Of a stretch of DNA of 64,000 nucleotides, positions 1-10,825 are shown in pieces. The notes below the pieces were generated by a model. The model was given only the letters and a program-made list of their open reading frames with translations. It was not told the origin of the DNA and did no database searches. Position 1 is the stretch's first letter; each line of letters opens with the position of its first letter. Origin of the DNA: Adiantum capillus-veneris (Eukaryota; Streptophyta; Polypodiopsida; Polypodiales; Pteridaceae). A program made the translations under genes and the position numbers. The stretch is from contig CM043965.1 of the NCBI GenBank assembly GCA_014529385.2, positions 68,159,690 through 68,223,689 of the forward strand, in the 5' to 3' direction.

Positions 1-300
1 TCCCTAACAAATGAGACCTTTGTGGTCACTTTATGAAAGAGTGACCAAAAGTGCTCTTAAGGATACGGTTAAAGAGCCAATCACTTGACCCGGGGTCCAA
101 AACAAGAACACCTTAAAAGTAAACTAGTATGTGACCCGCGTGTTGCTGCGGTCAAGGAGACAGTGCCTCTATTCGCATAGGGTTATCTTCACTTCCAAGT
201 GGAACACTGTCAATACTCTCTTCCTACGCGTATAGTCTATCGCATTTATAAAAGTGATGCATAACACGACTTCTTAATAGATGCTGCAAAGCATTATTTT
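1..300 (+). repeat. Fragment of dispersed repeat family R1
   Basis: The first ~60 bases (AAATGAGACCTTTGTGGTCA and following) recur with substitutions near 16365, 29445 and 30270. The stretch from about 124 (ACTAGTATGTGACCCGCGTG) recurs near 34099. This is a diverged interspersed repeat with no coding signal. Family class unknown. Confidence 0.6.
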
Positions 301-392
301 GATACTAAGATTGGAAGTTTCTCATAGACATTATTTTTCATGAGGTGCTAGCCTTTGTTCAACAAACTTAGGAGTGCTCTAATTTTATTAGG

Positions 393-394
<2 letters not shown>

Positions 395-470
<76 letters not shown>

Positions 471-482
471 CACACACACACA

Positions 483-549
<67 letters not shown>

Positions 550-558
550 ACACACACA

Positions 559-639
<81 letters not shown>
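395..639. repeat. Compound microsatellite (TG)n(TA)n(CA)n(TA)n(CA)n(TA)n(GA)n
   Basis: This is a continuous run of dinucleotide blocks: TG to ~438, TA to ~470, a short CA block, TA to ~546, CA, TA to ~600, then GA to 639. All open frames across it are low-complexity artefacts. The alternating TA and CA blocks are self-complementary and could extrude as hairpins. Confidence 0.95.
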
Positions 640-641
<2 letters not shown>

Positions 642-1018
642 CCTTCATTTGGTCTACCTTGATCTAGCAATGCTACCAAGCTTGATTATAGAAAGTAGAT
701 AAGTTAGCATGGTGTGAAGATGAAATCTAAGAGAATTCAATGTAATAATAAAACTTTTTTTTAATAAATGAAGTGAGTTCTAGAATTTGGTTTCAATGAT
801 AGGAACTCAATTGGATTCAATATCTTTGCTCCACTCTCTTACTTGCTTCTATCCTTGTACGTATGTATGTAATACATACATATATATCTATATGTACACA
901 TAGCACACACATAGCTTGAGGCGAAGATTTGTTACATAGGTCTTTAGATATCATGATATGTTCCAATTATGTCTATATGTACACATAGTGCGCACGCACA
1001 CACAAATACACAAACAAA

Positions 1019-1057
<39 letters not shown>

Positions 1058-1299
1058 GCTTGAAGGAAAGATTTGACTCATATGTCTTGAGTTTGTCACG
1101 TTTGTCACAGAGAGGCATCTTGCTATTATTCCAATACAATAACTATGACATATAAAGTTTCTATGCTCCCCCCCCCCCCCCCCCCCCCCAAAACCCTCTA
1201 GTTGAAGTGACTATCCCAGGTGGACATTTAAAAAGGAGAAGCGAACTCCTTTTTCTCATTTTTTTGAAAAGAAATATACAGATGGCTATGATTGGTCTG

Positions 1300-1352
<53 letters not shown>

Positions 1353-1576
1353 CATCAGATAGATCTTTGAGATTTCATTGGATGTTCCTACAACATTTCA
1401 AATTCTCCTTTTATCAAGACGTGTGTGTGTGTGTGTGTATGAGAGAGAGAGAGAAGATGAAACAAAAATAACTTTATTCTTACCCATGTTGTGAGATATA
1501 TCTTTTGGGGTTGTTCCGATGGCATTAAAAATTTTCTTCTTGTTTATCTTCTCTCTCTCTTTATCCTCCTCCTCCT
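640..1576. repeat. Non-coding stretch with simple repeats: (CA)n, poly-C, (CT)25, (GT)n(GA)n
   Basis: I see no gene here. It contains (CA)n at about 1020-1054, an uninterrupted run of 22 C at 1168-1189, (CT)25 at 1301-1350, and (GT)9 followed by (GA)n at 1421-1455. The final bases form a CTC-rich tract into which element E1 inserted. Confidence 0.85.
1572..1576. other. Target-site duplication of E1 (left), CTCCT
   Basis: CTCCT precedes the TGTTG end of the left LTR and is repeated directly after the right LTR at 14640-14644. The target is a CTC-rich simple repeat, so the exact match is somewhat less informative than usual. Confidence 0.7.
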
Positions 1577-2532
1577 TGTTGGACAGGAAGCTACTCACAC
1601 ACCCATGAAGTGCATGCAAACACTACCTAGATCAACATAATGTCAATGAAGGACACAGATGACACGATAGGCACACGGAGGAAATCTCTTAAGCTTGTCA
1701 GGCTGAGACCATCCTACACATACAACACTCTGGAAGGCCAACTAAACCACAATCAAGAACCTCACTGCCCTCAACTACACCACCTAGCCACATACACACA
1801 TGCGTAAGGTAACTCACCTAATCATGCCAGATACGTAGGAAACTTAAGGAACACCATCCCCTCACTAGGATACACCTGTCCCTAAGTTTCTACACTCAAA
1901 ACCCTCGCTCTAAACCCATCTGCGGAAAACGTGTAGGATGACAGATCCAAAATTTGAAAGTGCTCGAAACTGAAATTTATGAGTACCTATGCGTAGCTTA
2001 TGTCGCCACGATTCTATAGACTACTAGCACGCAGAAAACAGACATCGTTTGATACACTTACGGCCACAAATAGCAGTAGATGCGTCGGCGTGTGCACTTC
2101 GTCTCGCGTGGAATGCTTGGCGTTGTCGCGTAGCTCTCCTCGAGCCCAAAGCAATGGTGCAGTCGGATCTCCAATGTGTTGAGCGAGCCGGGCGTAGCGG
2201 GAGGATGAAGCTCACGCTCACTCTCTTTCTCTCTCACACACAGTAGACGGCAGCGCTAAGTTTTGATTATGATAAAAGTCTCCTTACAAAATGACATAGG
2301 TACCTTATATACTAAGGCTACCTTAGGTTTAACCAAAAATGGGGTTGAAAGGGTCAAATGGCTTTGTATTTACAATCTGGAAGTGCCATTGCACCCCGGC
2401 TTTTGAAACTAGAATAACTACTCATTACAAATGACGTTTATAGCCATAATCCGTAGTATTTCATAACTCGCAAACGATAAGACTTTGGTACGAAACTTGA
2501 GTTATGTTGTGTTGTTGACCCAGCGGTCAACA
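1577..2532 (-). repeat. 3' LTR of E1
   Basis: This 956-bp LTR begins TGTTGG and ends GGTCAACA on the plus strand. It aligns over its full length with 13683-14639. The end carries the 20-base inverted repeat TGTTGACCCAGCGGTCAACA (8-bp arms). A TATA-like TATATAAGG reads on the minus strand at 2303-2311. Confidence 0.93.
2303..2311 (-). promoter_or_regulatory. TATA-like box in E1 LTR
   Basis: The minus strand reads TATATAAGG. The same place in the 5' LTR (14411-14418) keeps TATATAAG. This is a motif match only. Confidence 0.45.
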
Positions 2533-2544
2533 TTCCCCCCTTCC
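2533..2544 (-). promoter_or_regulatory. Polypurine tract of E1
   Basis: The minus strand reads GGAAGGGGGGAA immediately before the 3' LTR. This is the expected position and composition for the plus-strand DNA primer, and it confirms minus orientation. Confidence 0.88.
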
Positions 2545-2599
2545 GCGTTCATGTCGTCCCCGACATGACTTGATTGTCGATGGCGATGTGGTCTTTGCT

Positions 2600-2983
2600 A
2601 TCGTTTTGTTGTTGGAAAGAAAGTATAGACTAAAGCCTTTGCAGTAGCTTGTCTTGTTCGTCCAATCCGATGCACATAGTCTTCACATGATTGAGGAAAA
2701 TCATAATTGATGATGAACTTTATGTCTTTCACATCCACGCTCCGAGCTGCAACATTTGTTTCTGTCATTATGGGTCTAATGCCAGATCTAAATTCAAAAA
2801 GAACCCAATGTTGTTGAACTTGACTCTTATCATCATGGATAGAGAAAGCTCCATCCATCATTTGCTCCAGCAAATCTGTCAAGTCGGAGTATTTGTGATT
2901 CTCAAAAACAACTTCTACAATCTGTAGAATTGAGTGATTGGCTTTCTGATCTTGTGAGCCAATGACAACTTTGTAAGGATTTT
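2600..2983 (-). pseudogene. Captured fragment of a DEAD-box RNA helicase (RH20/p68-like), broken
   Basis: An open frame on the minus strand (2598-3011) reads like the C-terminal RecA-like domain of plant p68-type DEAD-box helicases. Recognisable blocks in order are NPYKVVIGS near the start, SIHDDKSQ (family usually SIHGDKSQ), PIMTETNVAARSVDVKD (usually ATDVAARGLDVKD), FIINYDFP, EDYVHRIGRT and YTFF. Relative to the family it lacks roughly 25 residues before SIHDDKSQ, and motifs V and VI are altered (HRIGRTRQA instead of HRIGRTGRAG), so it is not an active helicase. No introns are visible, which suggests capture from mRNA. It lies between a stray copy of the LTR terminus (2983-3010) and the polypurine tract, on the same strand as gag. 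The family is recognised from memory; identification is strong but not searched. Confidence 0.85.
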
Positions 2984-3010
2984 GTTGTGTTGTTGACCCA
3001 GCGGTCAACA
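2983..3010. repeat. Isolated copy of the E1 LTR terminus
   Basis: Twenty-eight bases identical to the inner end of the E1 LTR (ending in the palindrome TGTTGACCCAGCGGTCAACA) occur inside the element, directly at the edge of the captured helicase fragment. This fits a template-switch junction. Confidence 0.8.
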
Positions 3011-3011
3011 C

Positions 3012-4675
3012 TTTGCTGTTGTTTTGGCTTCATCTGTTGCACTGCTTGTATTTTTGTCGAACCACAACAAGAACTATGATCCATTAGAGCGGACATCTAT
3101 CATCATAACCATTCATCTTTTGAGATCCTCTGATTACTTTTATGTCTGCTCTTCTTCATTGGTGACTTCTTTGTTTTTGTGCAATCATGTTGTTAGTGTT
3201 GTCTGCAACTTTGTCATTGTAGGCCATTCTTCGACTCGCCATTGAGGAGAAGTATGCTATGATCTGAAATTGGTGCTCCAATTCATTTGTCAATTGATTT
3301 GAGTAGCATTTCCTTATTGTTGATGTAGAAGGAATATGTAAAAGAGGATGGTGATATGTGTCTTTAGATTAGGGTCTAAAACCTGGATGACCAAAGGGAA
3401 AAACCCGGTGGGAAAAAAATGCCTTTGGTATACGCCCTTATTGGAGTTGAGCAGTTGAACGTGAAGTACATGTTCATGAAGGGTGAGTGCTTGGGTGAAA
3501 CACGGAAAGAGTGCCTGATGCAAGTGCCAATTATGGGACACTCTATATACATATGAGAAATTTGTCAACAAAAGCATGCAATGTGAAAGAAGGAGATGAT
3601 GGGTGTTTCGAGGAATAAATGTAGCACATGTGACATCAAAATATGTCTCAATAGCTTCCACCTTTCCAGGAAGGGTTTTCAATGTAGAAGTTTCTCCACT
3701 CGTATCTCACAGTGCTCAGTACGTGAGTGTCTTTTGGACCTTGTCCTTCACTTCACCAGACTTAAGTACTTACACTTCGACTCTTTTGCTCACCTATACC
3801 AGCATGAGCAACACAACGTAAATATGCTCAACTCTTCCAGCTTGAGCGGTACCTAGAATAGCTAAGACGCTTAGACCACAGAGAATATTACTTGAAGCTT
3901 TGGGACTAACACCTCACTCATTTTGTGGCTTAGCGACTCGATTCTGACTTTTATGACTTGTCGGTTGCCTGTTGACACTGCTTTGTGACAAGTTCTTCGG
4001 CTGTTGTAGTGGCTGCTGAGACATACTTTGTGAAGTTTCATCGTTTTCCTGTACCTTCTTCTCTTTGTAGTTCTCAGGCCTCTCGTCAGTCTTTTCTTCA
4101 TGTGGATTATGGATTTTTTTAGTTTTTTTCTTAATAATAAACAAAGAAAATCTTAAAACAACTAAACAAAAGAAAAATAATTCAAATAGAAATCTAAATG
4201 CTATGTACACTATACACATGTCCCTAGGGGCTCATATCTGGATTTTGTCCCCATACTCTCTGTAACACTACTATGAGGGCATATACTCTAAATTTCGTCA
4301 AAAAACATTATCACAATAAAACGCAAAAATTCAATGCATCTCACAAAACATTGCCCTCTAATAGTCATAATGTTAGGTCCGCATTCAGAATGCCTCCCCC
4401 CTTCCTATTTGGAGTCATACTTTACGACAGGGTATCGCAAAGGGTATGTGTTGTGCTTGGGCAAGTAAATGTTGTGCCTATGCAGGCCTTGTAATGTAGC
4501 CCTATTATGCATACACAGTCAATGCATGGAAAAGATTTATGTTGTGCAAGATGTGGGTATAAGCAATTTGCTTATTGGCATTTGTTGGCGAGGCTTCCTA
4601 TTCTAAGCAATGTAATGGTCTTTGAAGCTCCCGTATCGTTGCTTGATTGAAGCGACTTGATCGCTTCTAACTATA
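3012..4675. other. E1 3' internal region, no recognisable coding
   Basis: AT-rich sequence with only short, unconvincing open frames. I recognise no domain on either strand, and it may be 3' untranslated or decayed sequence. Confidence 0.5.
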
Positions 4676-5814
4676 CTATAATCGTAGGAAAAATTGTAAG
4701 AATTCAAGCGGCGATGCGCTGACAGCAGTTTGGTTGTTTTTCTTTGGGACCCATTTCTTTGCGATTATTGGCTGTTTTGTTGTTGCTGGCTCTCGTTTGG
4801 GAACCCATACTTTCGCGTGCTTCATTTGTGTTTGAAGAGACTTCTTTGGGATCCACCTTTTTGTTGTGTGAGTCGACAGTGGTCTTTGCTTCGGCCCTTG
4901 TACGCTTGGTTGGTGACGGGATTCAGGCTTTGAAAGTTGATATTGTGGTTGTTTTGGAATCCAAATGAATTCCTGACTTTTTTGTGCTTGAATAAACTTC
5001 TTTGGAGCCCAAACCTGAGTTGTGAAAGCTTGCAACTTTGTGGTATTCTTACCCGTTCGTGCACGCTTTCCTTGTTTTTGTTTTGGTGTTGGATCTTGTG
5101 ATTTGACATTAGAGATCTTTGTCTTCTTGATCCATATCTGTTTTTGGCCGATCTGGATTTTTGGTATCCAGATTTGTCGAGCTTTTTGGCTTTGACTTGT
5201 TGTCCTGTTCTTTTGACCTGTCTTGGTTGCTGCTGAAGGGGTTGGCGAGAGTGATGGCCTGAGTTGATGATAGAGGATGTCGTAAGATTCATCACTATCG
5301 CTACTATCCTCAGCAAGGTTGACTTCTTGTACTTTCCCATGATTTTTTGGCTGGTAGTGGAAAGTTACTGTCTGTTTGCTCGTGGGTGGTAGTTTCTTGG
5401 AGTACTTTTCTAGCCCATTGATTAGAGCATTGTTAGCTCATTTCTCTGGTCGTATTCCTCCTAGCTGAGTCTTTGCATCCTTATTAGGAGCCATGTATGA
5501 GGATGCTTGTTGTGGCTGTGTCTTCACAGAGGACTTTGGAATCCACTTTTGATGCACTTATTCATGTAGCGATGACATTGATTCCAGGGTCGTTGATCTT
5601 CTTAAAGCTCGAAGTGTTCTACAGAGTCATAGAACTTGTCGTCTTCTTCATCTTTTGATTCTCCACATTTCTTTGTTTGCTCCTTATTTCGAGAGCTTGT
5701 TGATGTCTGGTTCTCTTCGTTTTCCTGGATTACACTCACTGCAAAATACATTAGGAGATTTCGGAGGTCTTTTGGAGGGCCTTTTGGAAGAGAGAGGAAA
5801 ATAAGCTCCTCCAA
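4676..5814 (-). pseudogene. E1 3' ORF region with W-x-P-K repeats, broken
   Basis: Read on the minus strand, a Lys/Gln/Ser-rich coding stretch contains about eight short repeats of the form [KQ]-x-W-[VIA]-P-K. They lie near 5545 (QKWIPKS), 5170 (QIWIPK), 5130 (QIWIKK), 5010 (QVWAPKK), 4960 (FIWIPK), 4850 (KRWIPKK), 4805 (KVWVPKR) and 4748 (KKWVPKK). Stops and frame changes interrupt it. The last ~360 bases are one open frame (5035-4676), and the most upstream part (5814-5602) is acidic. Element E3 has a similar run of W-[VI]-P-K motifs after its integrase, so this appears to be a family-specific 3' ORF. Function unknown; the repeated aromatic/basic pattern could suggest binding to RNA or a structural partner, which is a guess. 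Confidence 0.55.
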
Positions 5815-6153
5815 TGAGAGAAGAGCCTACGTTACGTAGAAAAATAGATTGATATTAACAAAAATATAAAAGGTGTCCCTCTCCTCATTTAATAATCTAG
5901 TGGTCCTTGAAGACGATCACTCTCTTTCATTTAATGCGAGCACCTTTTTCAGAAGGTAGATGCGGTGCATTTGATACAGCTTACGTCATCACTAGAATTC
6001 AAAAAGTTACAAAACTATCAAGTGGTGGAAGATTTTGAAACTTTTGATACTGTCAATGCGTCCGGAACGCCCAAATATCCTAGAAATGAATGTCCTTGCC
6101 TAGCTCCGACATCCAAAGAGGCAAAGAATGTCAAAAACCCCTAAAAGAACATT

Positions 6154-6217
6154 TTACTAACGGCGCGCGAAAGGGCATTCCAAAATTTTGGAATGCCTCA
6201 TCGCGCGCCGTTAGTAA
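6154..6217. repeat. Hairpin 1 (arms TTACTAACGGCGCGCGA)
   Basis: An almost perfect 64-bp palindrome. The arm starting TTACTAACGGCGCGCGA pairs with the end TCGCGCGCCGTTAGTAA, and the centre reads CCAAAATTTTGG. Confidence 0.9.
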
Positions 6218-6399
6218 AAAGCCCCTTTTTTTCTCTTTTAGAGAGCTTTTTGAGAGGAAAATGTCAAAAAATCTCTAAAAAGGCCTCCATCTATCACATA
6301 GGTTTTTTCTTCATCATCTTAGCCTTAGAGATCATAATTTCGGGTCTATAAGAGTGAGCACGCACACCATTGTTACAATTCTACAAAGTGCATTTTGAT

Positions 6400-6555
6400 C
6401 ACACACACACACACACACACACAGAGACAAATATAACATACACACAAACACACAGAGACACAAATATAACATACACACACAGAGACACACACACTCACAA
6501 ACACACAGACACACAAATATAACATACACACACACACACACACAAACACAAAGAG

Positions 6556-6607
<52 letters not shown>

Positions 6608-6735
6608 CTATAGGCGCGCGTAGAGAGACACAACCGGTGTGCATGTCTCTATGCGCGCCTTTAGTACTGTGCATCCACCAGTGTATGTGTTTATGTGTGT
6701 ATGTGTGAGTGTTATAGAGAGAGGAAGTAAGGCGG

Positions 6736-6772
<37 letters not shown>
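6400..6772. repeat. Simple-repeat cluster (CA)n, (CT)n, (GA)n
   Basis: CACACA blocks with interspersed AAATATAACATACACA units at 6400-6545, (CT)n at 6557-6604 and (GA)n at 6740-6772. The open frames across it are artefacts. Confidence 0.9.
6607..6665. repeat. Hairpin 2
   Basis: Inverted repeat with arms TAGGCGCGCGTAGAGAGACA and TGTCTCTATGCGCGCCT, related to hairpins 1, 3 and 4. Confidence 0.8.
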
Positions 6773-6777
<5 letters not shown>

Positions 6778-6785
6778 CTGTTACC

Positions 6786-6850
6786 TTATACTAATGACGC
6801 GAGGAGGTGTTTTTTGAGGTCAAAACATGCTCCACGTGCGCCGTTAGTAA
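6786..6850. repeat. Hairpin 3
   Basis: An imperfect inverted repeat. The ACTAATGACGCGAGGAGG arm pairs with CTCCACGTGCGCCGTTAGT. It has the same end motif as hairpin 1 with more mismatches. Confidence 0.7.
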
Positions 6851-7001
6851 CGGGAGTCTCTCACTCTCTCTCTCTTTAAATATGCTAAGCTATAGAAAGG
6901 AGAGAGAGAGAGAGATAGAGAGCATGGTGCAAAAGTGCAATAGAGAAACATGGGTAGGCTTTCTTGAAAGATAATTGTCCAAAAATCACTAAAAAGAGCT
7001 T

Positions 7002-7065
7002 TGTACTAACGGCGTGCAGAGGGGCATTCTAGCATTTTAGAATGCCTCCTCGCGCGCCTTAAGTA
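7002..7065. repeat. Hairpin 4
   Basis: The counterpart of hairpin 1 in the right arm of the large inverted repeat. It contains GGGGCATTCTAGCATT and AGAATGCCTCC as pairing segments. Confidence 0.8.
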
Positions 7066-7439
7066 AAAAGCCCATTTTTTGGGGTTTTTTGACATTTTTT
7101 GCCTCTCCGGATGTCGGAATGAGACAAGTAGACATTCGTTTTTAGGGTATTTTGGCGTTCCGGACGCATTGGTGGTGTCAAAAGCCTCAAAATCTATCAC
7201 TATTTGACAATTTGTGACTTTTCAACTTTCAGTGATGACGTAAGCTGCCTTGAATGTGCCGCACCTGCCTCCTGAAAAAGACGCTCACATTAAATAAAAA
7301 AGTGACCGTTTTCAAGGACGATTGGAAATATAAATCTACTTTTTAAAGTGTCTGGTTGTCCTTTTGGACGTACTCACAAGGTGCAAGTGCATTTTAAAAA
7401 AAGTTTCTAGAGAGAGAAATACAATTTCTTACAAGGCCC

Positions 7440-9448
7440 TCCAAATGACCTCCGAAATTTTCTAATGAAGGAAAGACATCATAGCCATTTTCATCACAAA
7501 ACTTTGTTGTGGGAGCATCCTCCTCGGCGCACACGTCCAGAGTAGCCAAGATGTGTTTTCATCCAAATGGCTCTAACTCTTCTTCAAGAAATGGTTCTGG
7601 GATATAGTCCCTATCCTCTATAACTCGCTCGAGGATAGATTCCTCACGTTTCAAGCTACCACATTGTGAAGCTCCACACATCCCCAGTTATTTAGGCTTA
7701 CCTAACCAAGCTAGAAGTTCTGATTCTGCTACTGTGGCGGAATCAAACTCCTCAACCGGTGTTCTCGTCACATCCCTATAGCTATGGTCCCTCAAGTTTA
7801 CCCTTGTTATGGTTTCCATATGTCTGAGGTATATATGGTCATAACCCCAATCTTGGACCATTTTCAATTGTCTCATGAATGGTCTTCCCAGAATGATTTC
7901 ATAGTTGTTCTTCTTGTCAAAGTCAACAACAGCAAAAGTGTGTTCATATTCAATGCCACAAGAAGTAACGATTACTTTTTCTAGCAGTCCTAGGGGCTTT
8001 TCCTTGTGTCCGTCTACAAGCTGCAGGGTCATTCATGTGGATATCAAGGCAGGTTTTCCCCATTTTTTCCAAACCTCTTGGGTTGCAATGGCCACACCAG
8101 CTCCACTGTCAAGGATTGCCATGGTTTGTACACCATTGAATTCCACAGGAAGGGTGGTGTTTCCATCTTCTCCCTCGTAATACTCGCCTACCTTGTTTAA
8201 TGGCACTGGCCTAGTATTTAGTTGAGGCATTTCAAGCTCTTTGATGCCTTCCTCAATTTGAGTCATTGGGGTTTTTACACCAAATTTCTCTAGACATTTA
8301 CCCACATTAGCCCACATGTTTGGTCTTATTCTGAGCAACTCGGCTAACATTATTGTACAGATGACTGGGATAGATAGAATATCTACTAGCCCCTTTGAAT
8401 CGATGGCCTTGTTGGGAGACAGTCTCTTTGATGGGACTGCAACCACATCTGACTCGGTCTCGTACTCTCCCATGTAGGACGGTAGTGTTCTTAGCGAATG
8501 GGGTTGACTATCCATAGATTGTACAGATCCTTTGTCGCCCCAACACGATTGCACGTCTAGATTCATATGAGATCCAGACTCAAATTCCTCTATTGGTGGT
8601 AGAAACACTCCTCGTTCATCACCAGTCTTGTCTACTCGTCTTCTTAGGTCATCGTCTTCATTGGCCTCTCTGACTTGTTTCCACAATTCGTCAAGACCAT
8701 CTATCTCTTTACAATCCTCAGGTATAGCTTGGTGAAATCCCTCGGAAGAGTTATCCGTGGTATTCAGTACTATCCTTGGTTCTAATGCTGGGTCTTTGAG
8801 TTTTGGTTTGTGCTCATGACTAGAATCTGGCTCTTTTAGTTCCTGGTTTGGTGGAATTACTTGTGTAGGCATGACACGGATCACATCCTCAGGTTTTGCA
8901 CCTGGTGGTTCTAGTAAAGCTTGGGCTATTTGAATCATTTTATGGCACATTTCAAACCTTTGCTTTTCTAGTTCCGTATAGGGATATGTCATCCACCTGT
9001 GTTCTTGGGTTTGGTTGTTTTTGAGCCTCGCATCATAGGCTTTCAAGAGGGCATCTAATGTCTCATTAACCTTCTCTACCAACACAGAACCTCCTGAACT
9101 AGCACTTCTCGGTTTCTCATCCGTGGATGGTTCTTCTAGAGGTTTAACCATCTGTGTAAGAGAAGGTGCCTCCTTTTCCTCGTGTTGTTTTATCTTCTCC
9201 TCAGCTTCGGTAAGCTTCTCAGCTAGGGATTTTTGCTCTCGTTCCCTGCGTGCTTTCATCCTAGTCTTTCTAGCTTTCCAACTATTTCGTTTGCTCTTGG
9301 TTTTCTGACTAGGTGCGTCTGTCTTTGGTCCATCATCTGTCTCTGGACTCATGTCACCTTCCGTGTTCTTTGTATCTAGATTCTCATCATCTTTCTTTTG
9401 GGCTTGTGCTCTCGTAACCACTTGAACTGGTACAACATTTTTATTTTC
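7440..9448 (-). pseudogene. E1 protease region of the Gag-Pro polyprotein, broken by stops
   Basis: One minus-strand frame runs from the zinc-knuckle segment through a long Lys/Glu-rich linker (with KKKDDEN-like and RRREREQKS-like stretches) into a retropepsin. The protease shows ILDSGAGVAIAT (catalytic Asp near 8120) and the C-terminal NYEIILGRPFM. In-frame stops interrupt it: TAA at 9451-9449, TGA at 8035-8033 between the two protease halves, TAA at 7690-7688, then another TGA before about 7560. Beyond the protease the reading frame resembles E3 (MCGxSxxGxLKREExIL) until it runs into the large inverted repeat. No RT motif follows. Retropepsins cleave the element's own polyprotein; this copy cannot make an uninterrupted one. 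Confidence 0.85.
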
Positions 9449-9694
9449 TTAGCTACTAGGGAGCTGAACAATCCCTGATACATTTGTCGTGATTTTCCTG
9501 ATTTGGTTTGGTTTTTTCGGGCAATCGGGGATCAAGTGAGTGATGCCACACTCAAGACAATAGGAATTTACTTCAGTGATCTCCGTATGAGGACATTGTT
9601 TGACCAAGTGGTTGTCACGACTTTTGTGACAATCTGTCTCTGGTTGAGGAGATTCTTTTAGCATTTCCTCTTGGCTATAAGCAAGCTTTGACAT
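9449..9694 (-). pseudogene. E1 nucleocapsid segment, two degenerate zinc knuckles
   Basis: This 81-codon frame has a partial first knuckle (NHLVKQC keeps H-x4-C) and a second knuckle CLECGITHLIPDC, with spacing C-x2-C-x3-H-x4-C, one residue shorter than the usual CCHC box. It joins the protease frame after one TAA (9451-9449) and is out of frame with the upstream gag (frameshift near 9705-9720). E3 has the matching tandem arrangement. Zinc knuckles bind the element's RNA during packaging. Confidence 0.75.
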
Positions 9695-9704
9695 AGATAA
9701 GCCG

Positions 9705-10825
9705 CTATTTGCAATGAATCGCAGGAGGTGGTGGTTGTACCGGCCTCACCACTCCATGTGTTTCTCTTACATTTTGTTTCTCCGAAGGGTAGTACCCACT
9801 TTGGTTGCTATACCACATTGTAGCTGGTACTGGCGTTGGTTTATTTGATGCTTTCATCATTGGCATGTATCTCATGTCTACCTGCATTCTAGCACCTGGC
9901 AGCGGAGGTTGTTGTCCTAAGACAAGCTGTGGCCTTAAGACTCCTACTGGTCCTGGCACATTCCCCGTAATGTATCTAGGTGGAGTAGGTGCTTCTGGAA
10001 CAGGTTGTACATACCTCTCCCTAGAATTTTCCATGCTATAATAGCACTCTTCCCCCGTATGGTTCGTCCATTTTCTCTCAATTTCACACCACTTCGGCTC
10101 TCCCGAATCAGACCTTACAAGAGGAATCAACCTCTTGACCAAGTCGTCGATAAGCTTTTCTTGATCAATAGGTGCCGTTGGCTTGGCAATGGACTCACTT
10201 ATCTGTGAAACACTGTGCTGAGAGGATGTGTCATCTCCTTGACTCTTTAAATCCTTTTCTTTGTATGCCTCACAGTTATCCACTAGATAAAGAGCTTCTT
10301 TGATCAACTCGTTTAGCGTCATCCTCCTTATCATATGCAGATCCTTTTGAAGGCCCTCATCTCTCATTCCCTGGATAAAGATCAGCATCAGTCGTGCTGG
10401 CGTAGGTAATTCCGCTCTCGGACATAGCTTAACATATCTCTTGAGCCGTAATGATGCTTTGCGTGCTGATTCATTCTCTTTCTGTTTGAATGTATGGATT
10501 TGTGAGACCATGTTGTGAGCAATGCCTTTTGGCAAGAATTCTTCAATAAACTCCTCAAACAGCTCATCTAGGGTCTCAAAATCCCATTTTTCCACCAAGT
10601 CGAACCATGTAGCTGCATCATCTTCTAGAGTCAATCCAAATCCTGCAAATTGTGTCGCAAAATCTGAAACTTCCTCTACTCTAATCACTCTTCTGAAAGC
10701 CGTTACGTGATCTCTCGGATCTTTATCTCCGGAGTATTTTCTGTTTACCCATTTCTGGACTTGGGATGGTCTAACTTGTCGATTGTCTACAAGTCTAACC
10801 AGAGACTCTCCCAATCCTTCTCTCG
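9705..10825 (-). pseudogene. E1 gag capsid region
   Basis: A retrotransposon Gag domain is recognisable from W-x-D-x-V-E-K-W and the FEEFLPKGIAHNMV-like stretch, followed by RLKRYVKLCP and the helical segment LIKEALYLVDNCEAY. Then comes a Pro-rich C-terminus. The frame has no ATG at its start (10814 is TTG). It is the continuation of the upstream 158-codon frame, separated by a 23-bp tandem duplication at 10841-10886. Removing 23 bases puts the two frames in register by arithmetic. Gag forms the virus-like particle. Confidence 0.82.

Larger units (their letters stand above)
5750..7480. repeat. Large inverted repeat (~490-bp arms) with four internal hairpins
   Basis: The left arm 5750-6230 is homologous, in reverse complement, to the right arm 6990-7480. 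Matches include TTTCGGAGGTC/GGAGGGCC, GCTTACGTCATCACT and GCGTCCGGAACGCC. The arms are imperfect but continuous. The ~760-bp spacer holds simple repeats. Four hairpins with related ends (ACTAACGGCGCGC type) lie at 6154-6217, 6607-6665, 6786-6850 and 7002-7065. This may be an inverted duplication or a foldback/terminal-inverted-repeat transposon inside E1. No terminal duplication was identified. The ends of the hairpins resemble sub-terminal motifs of plant CACTA elements, which is only an impression. Confidence 0.75.

Noticed and set aside
355-702. Open frames across the compound microsatellite
   Set aside because: They consist only of repeated dipeptides from TG, TA, CA and GA units.
1168-1189. 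Run of 22 C as a possible assembly gap or artefact
   Set aside because: Similar C runs occur at 14823-14839 and 29790-29804, so it is treated as real low-complexity sequence.
3314-3682. 122-codon minus-strand open frame in E1
   Set aside because: No domain, irregular composition, and no counterpart in E3.
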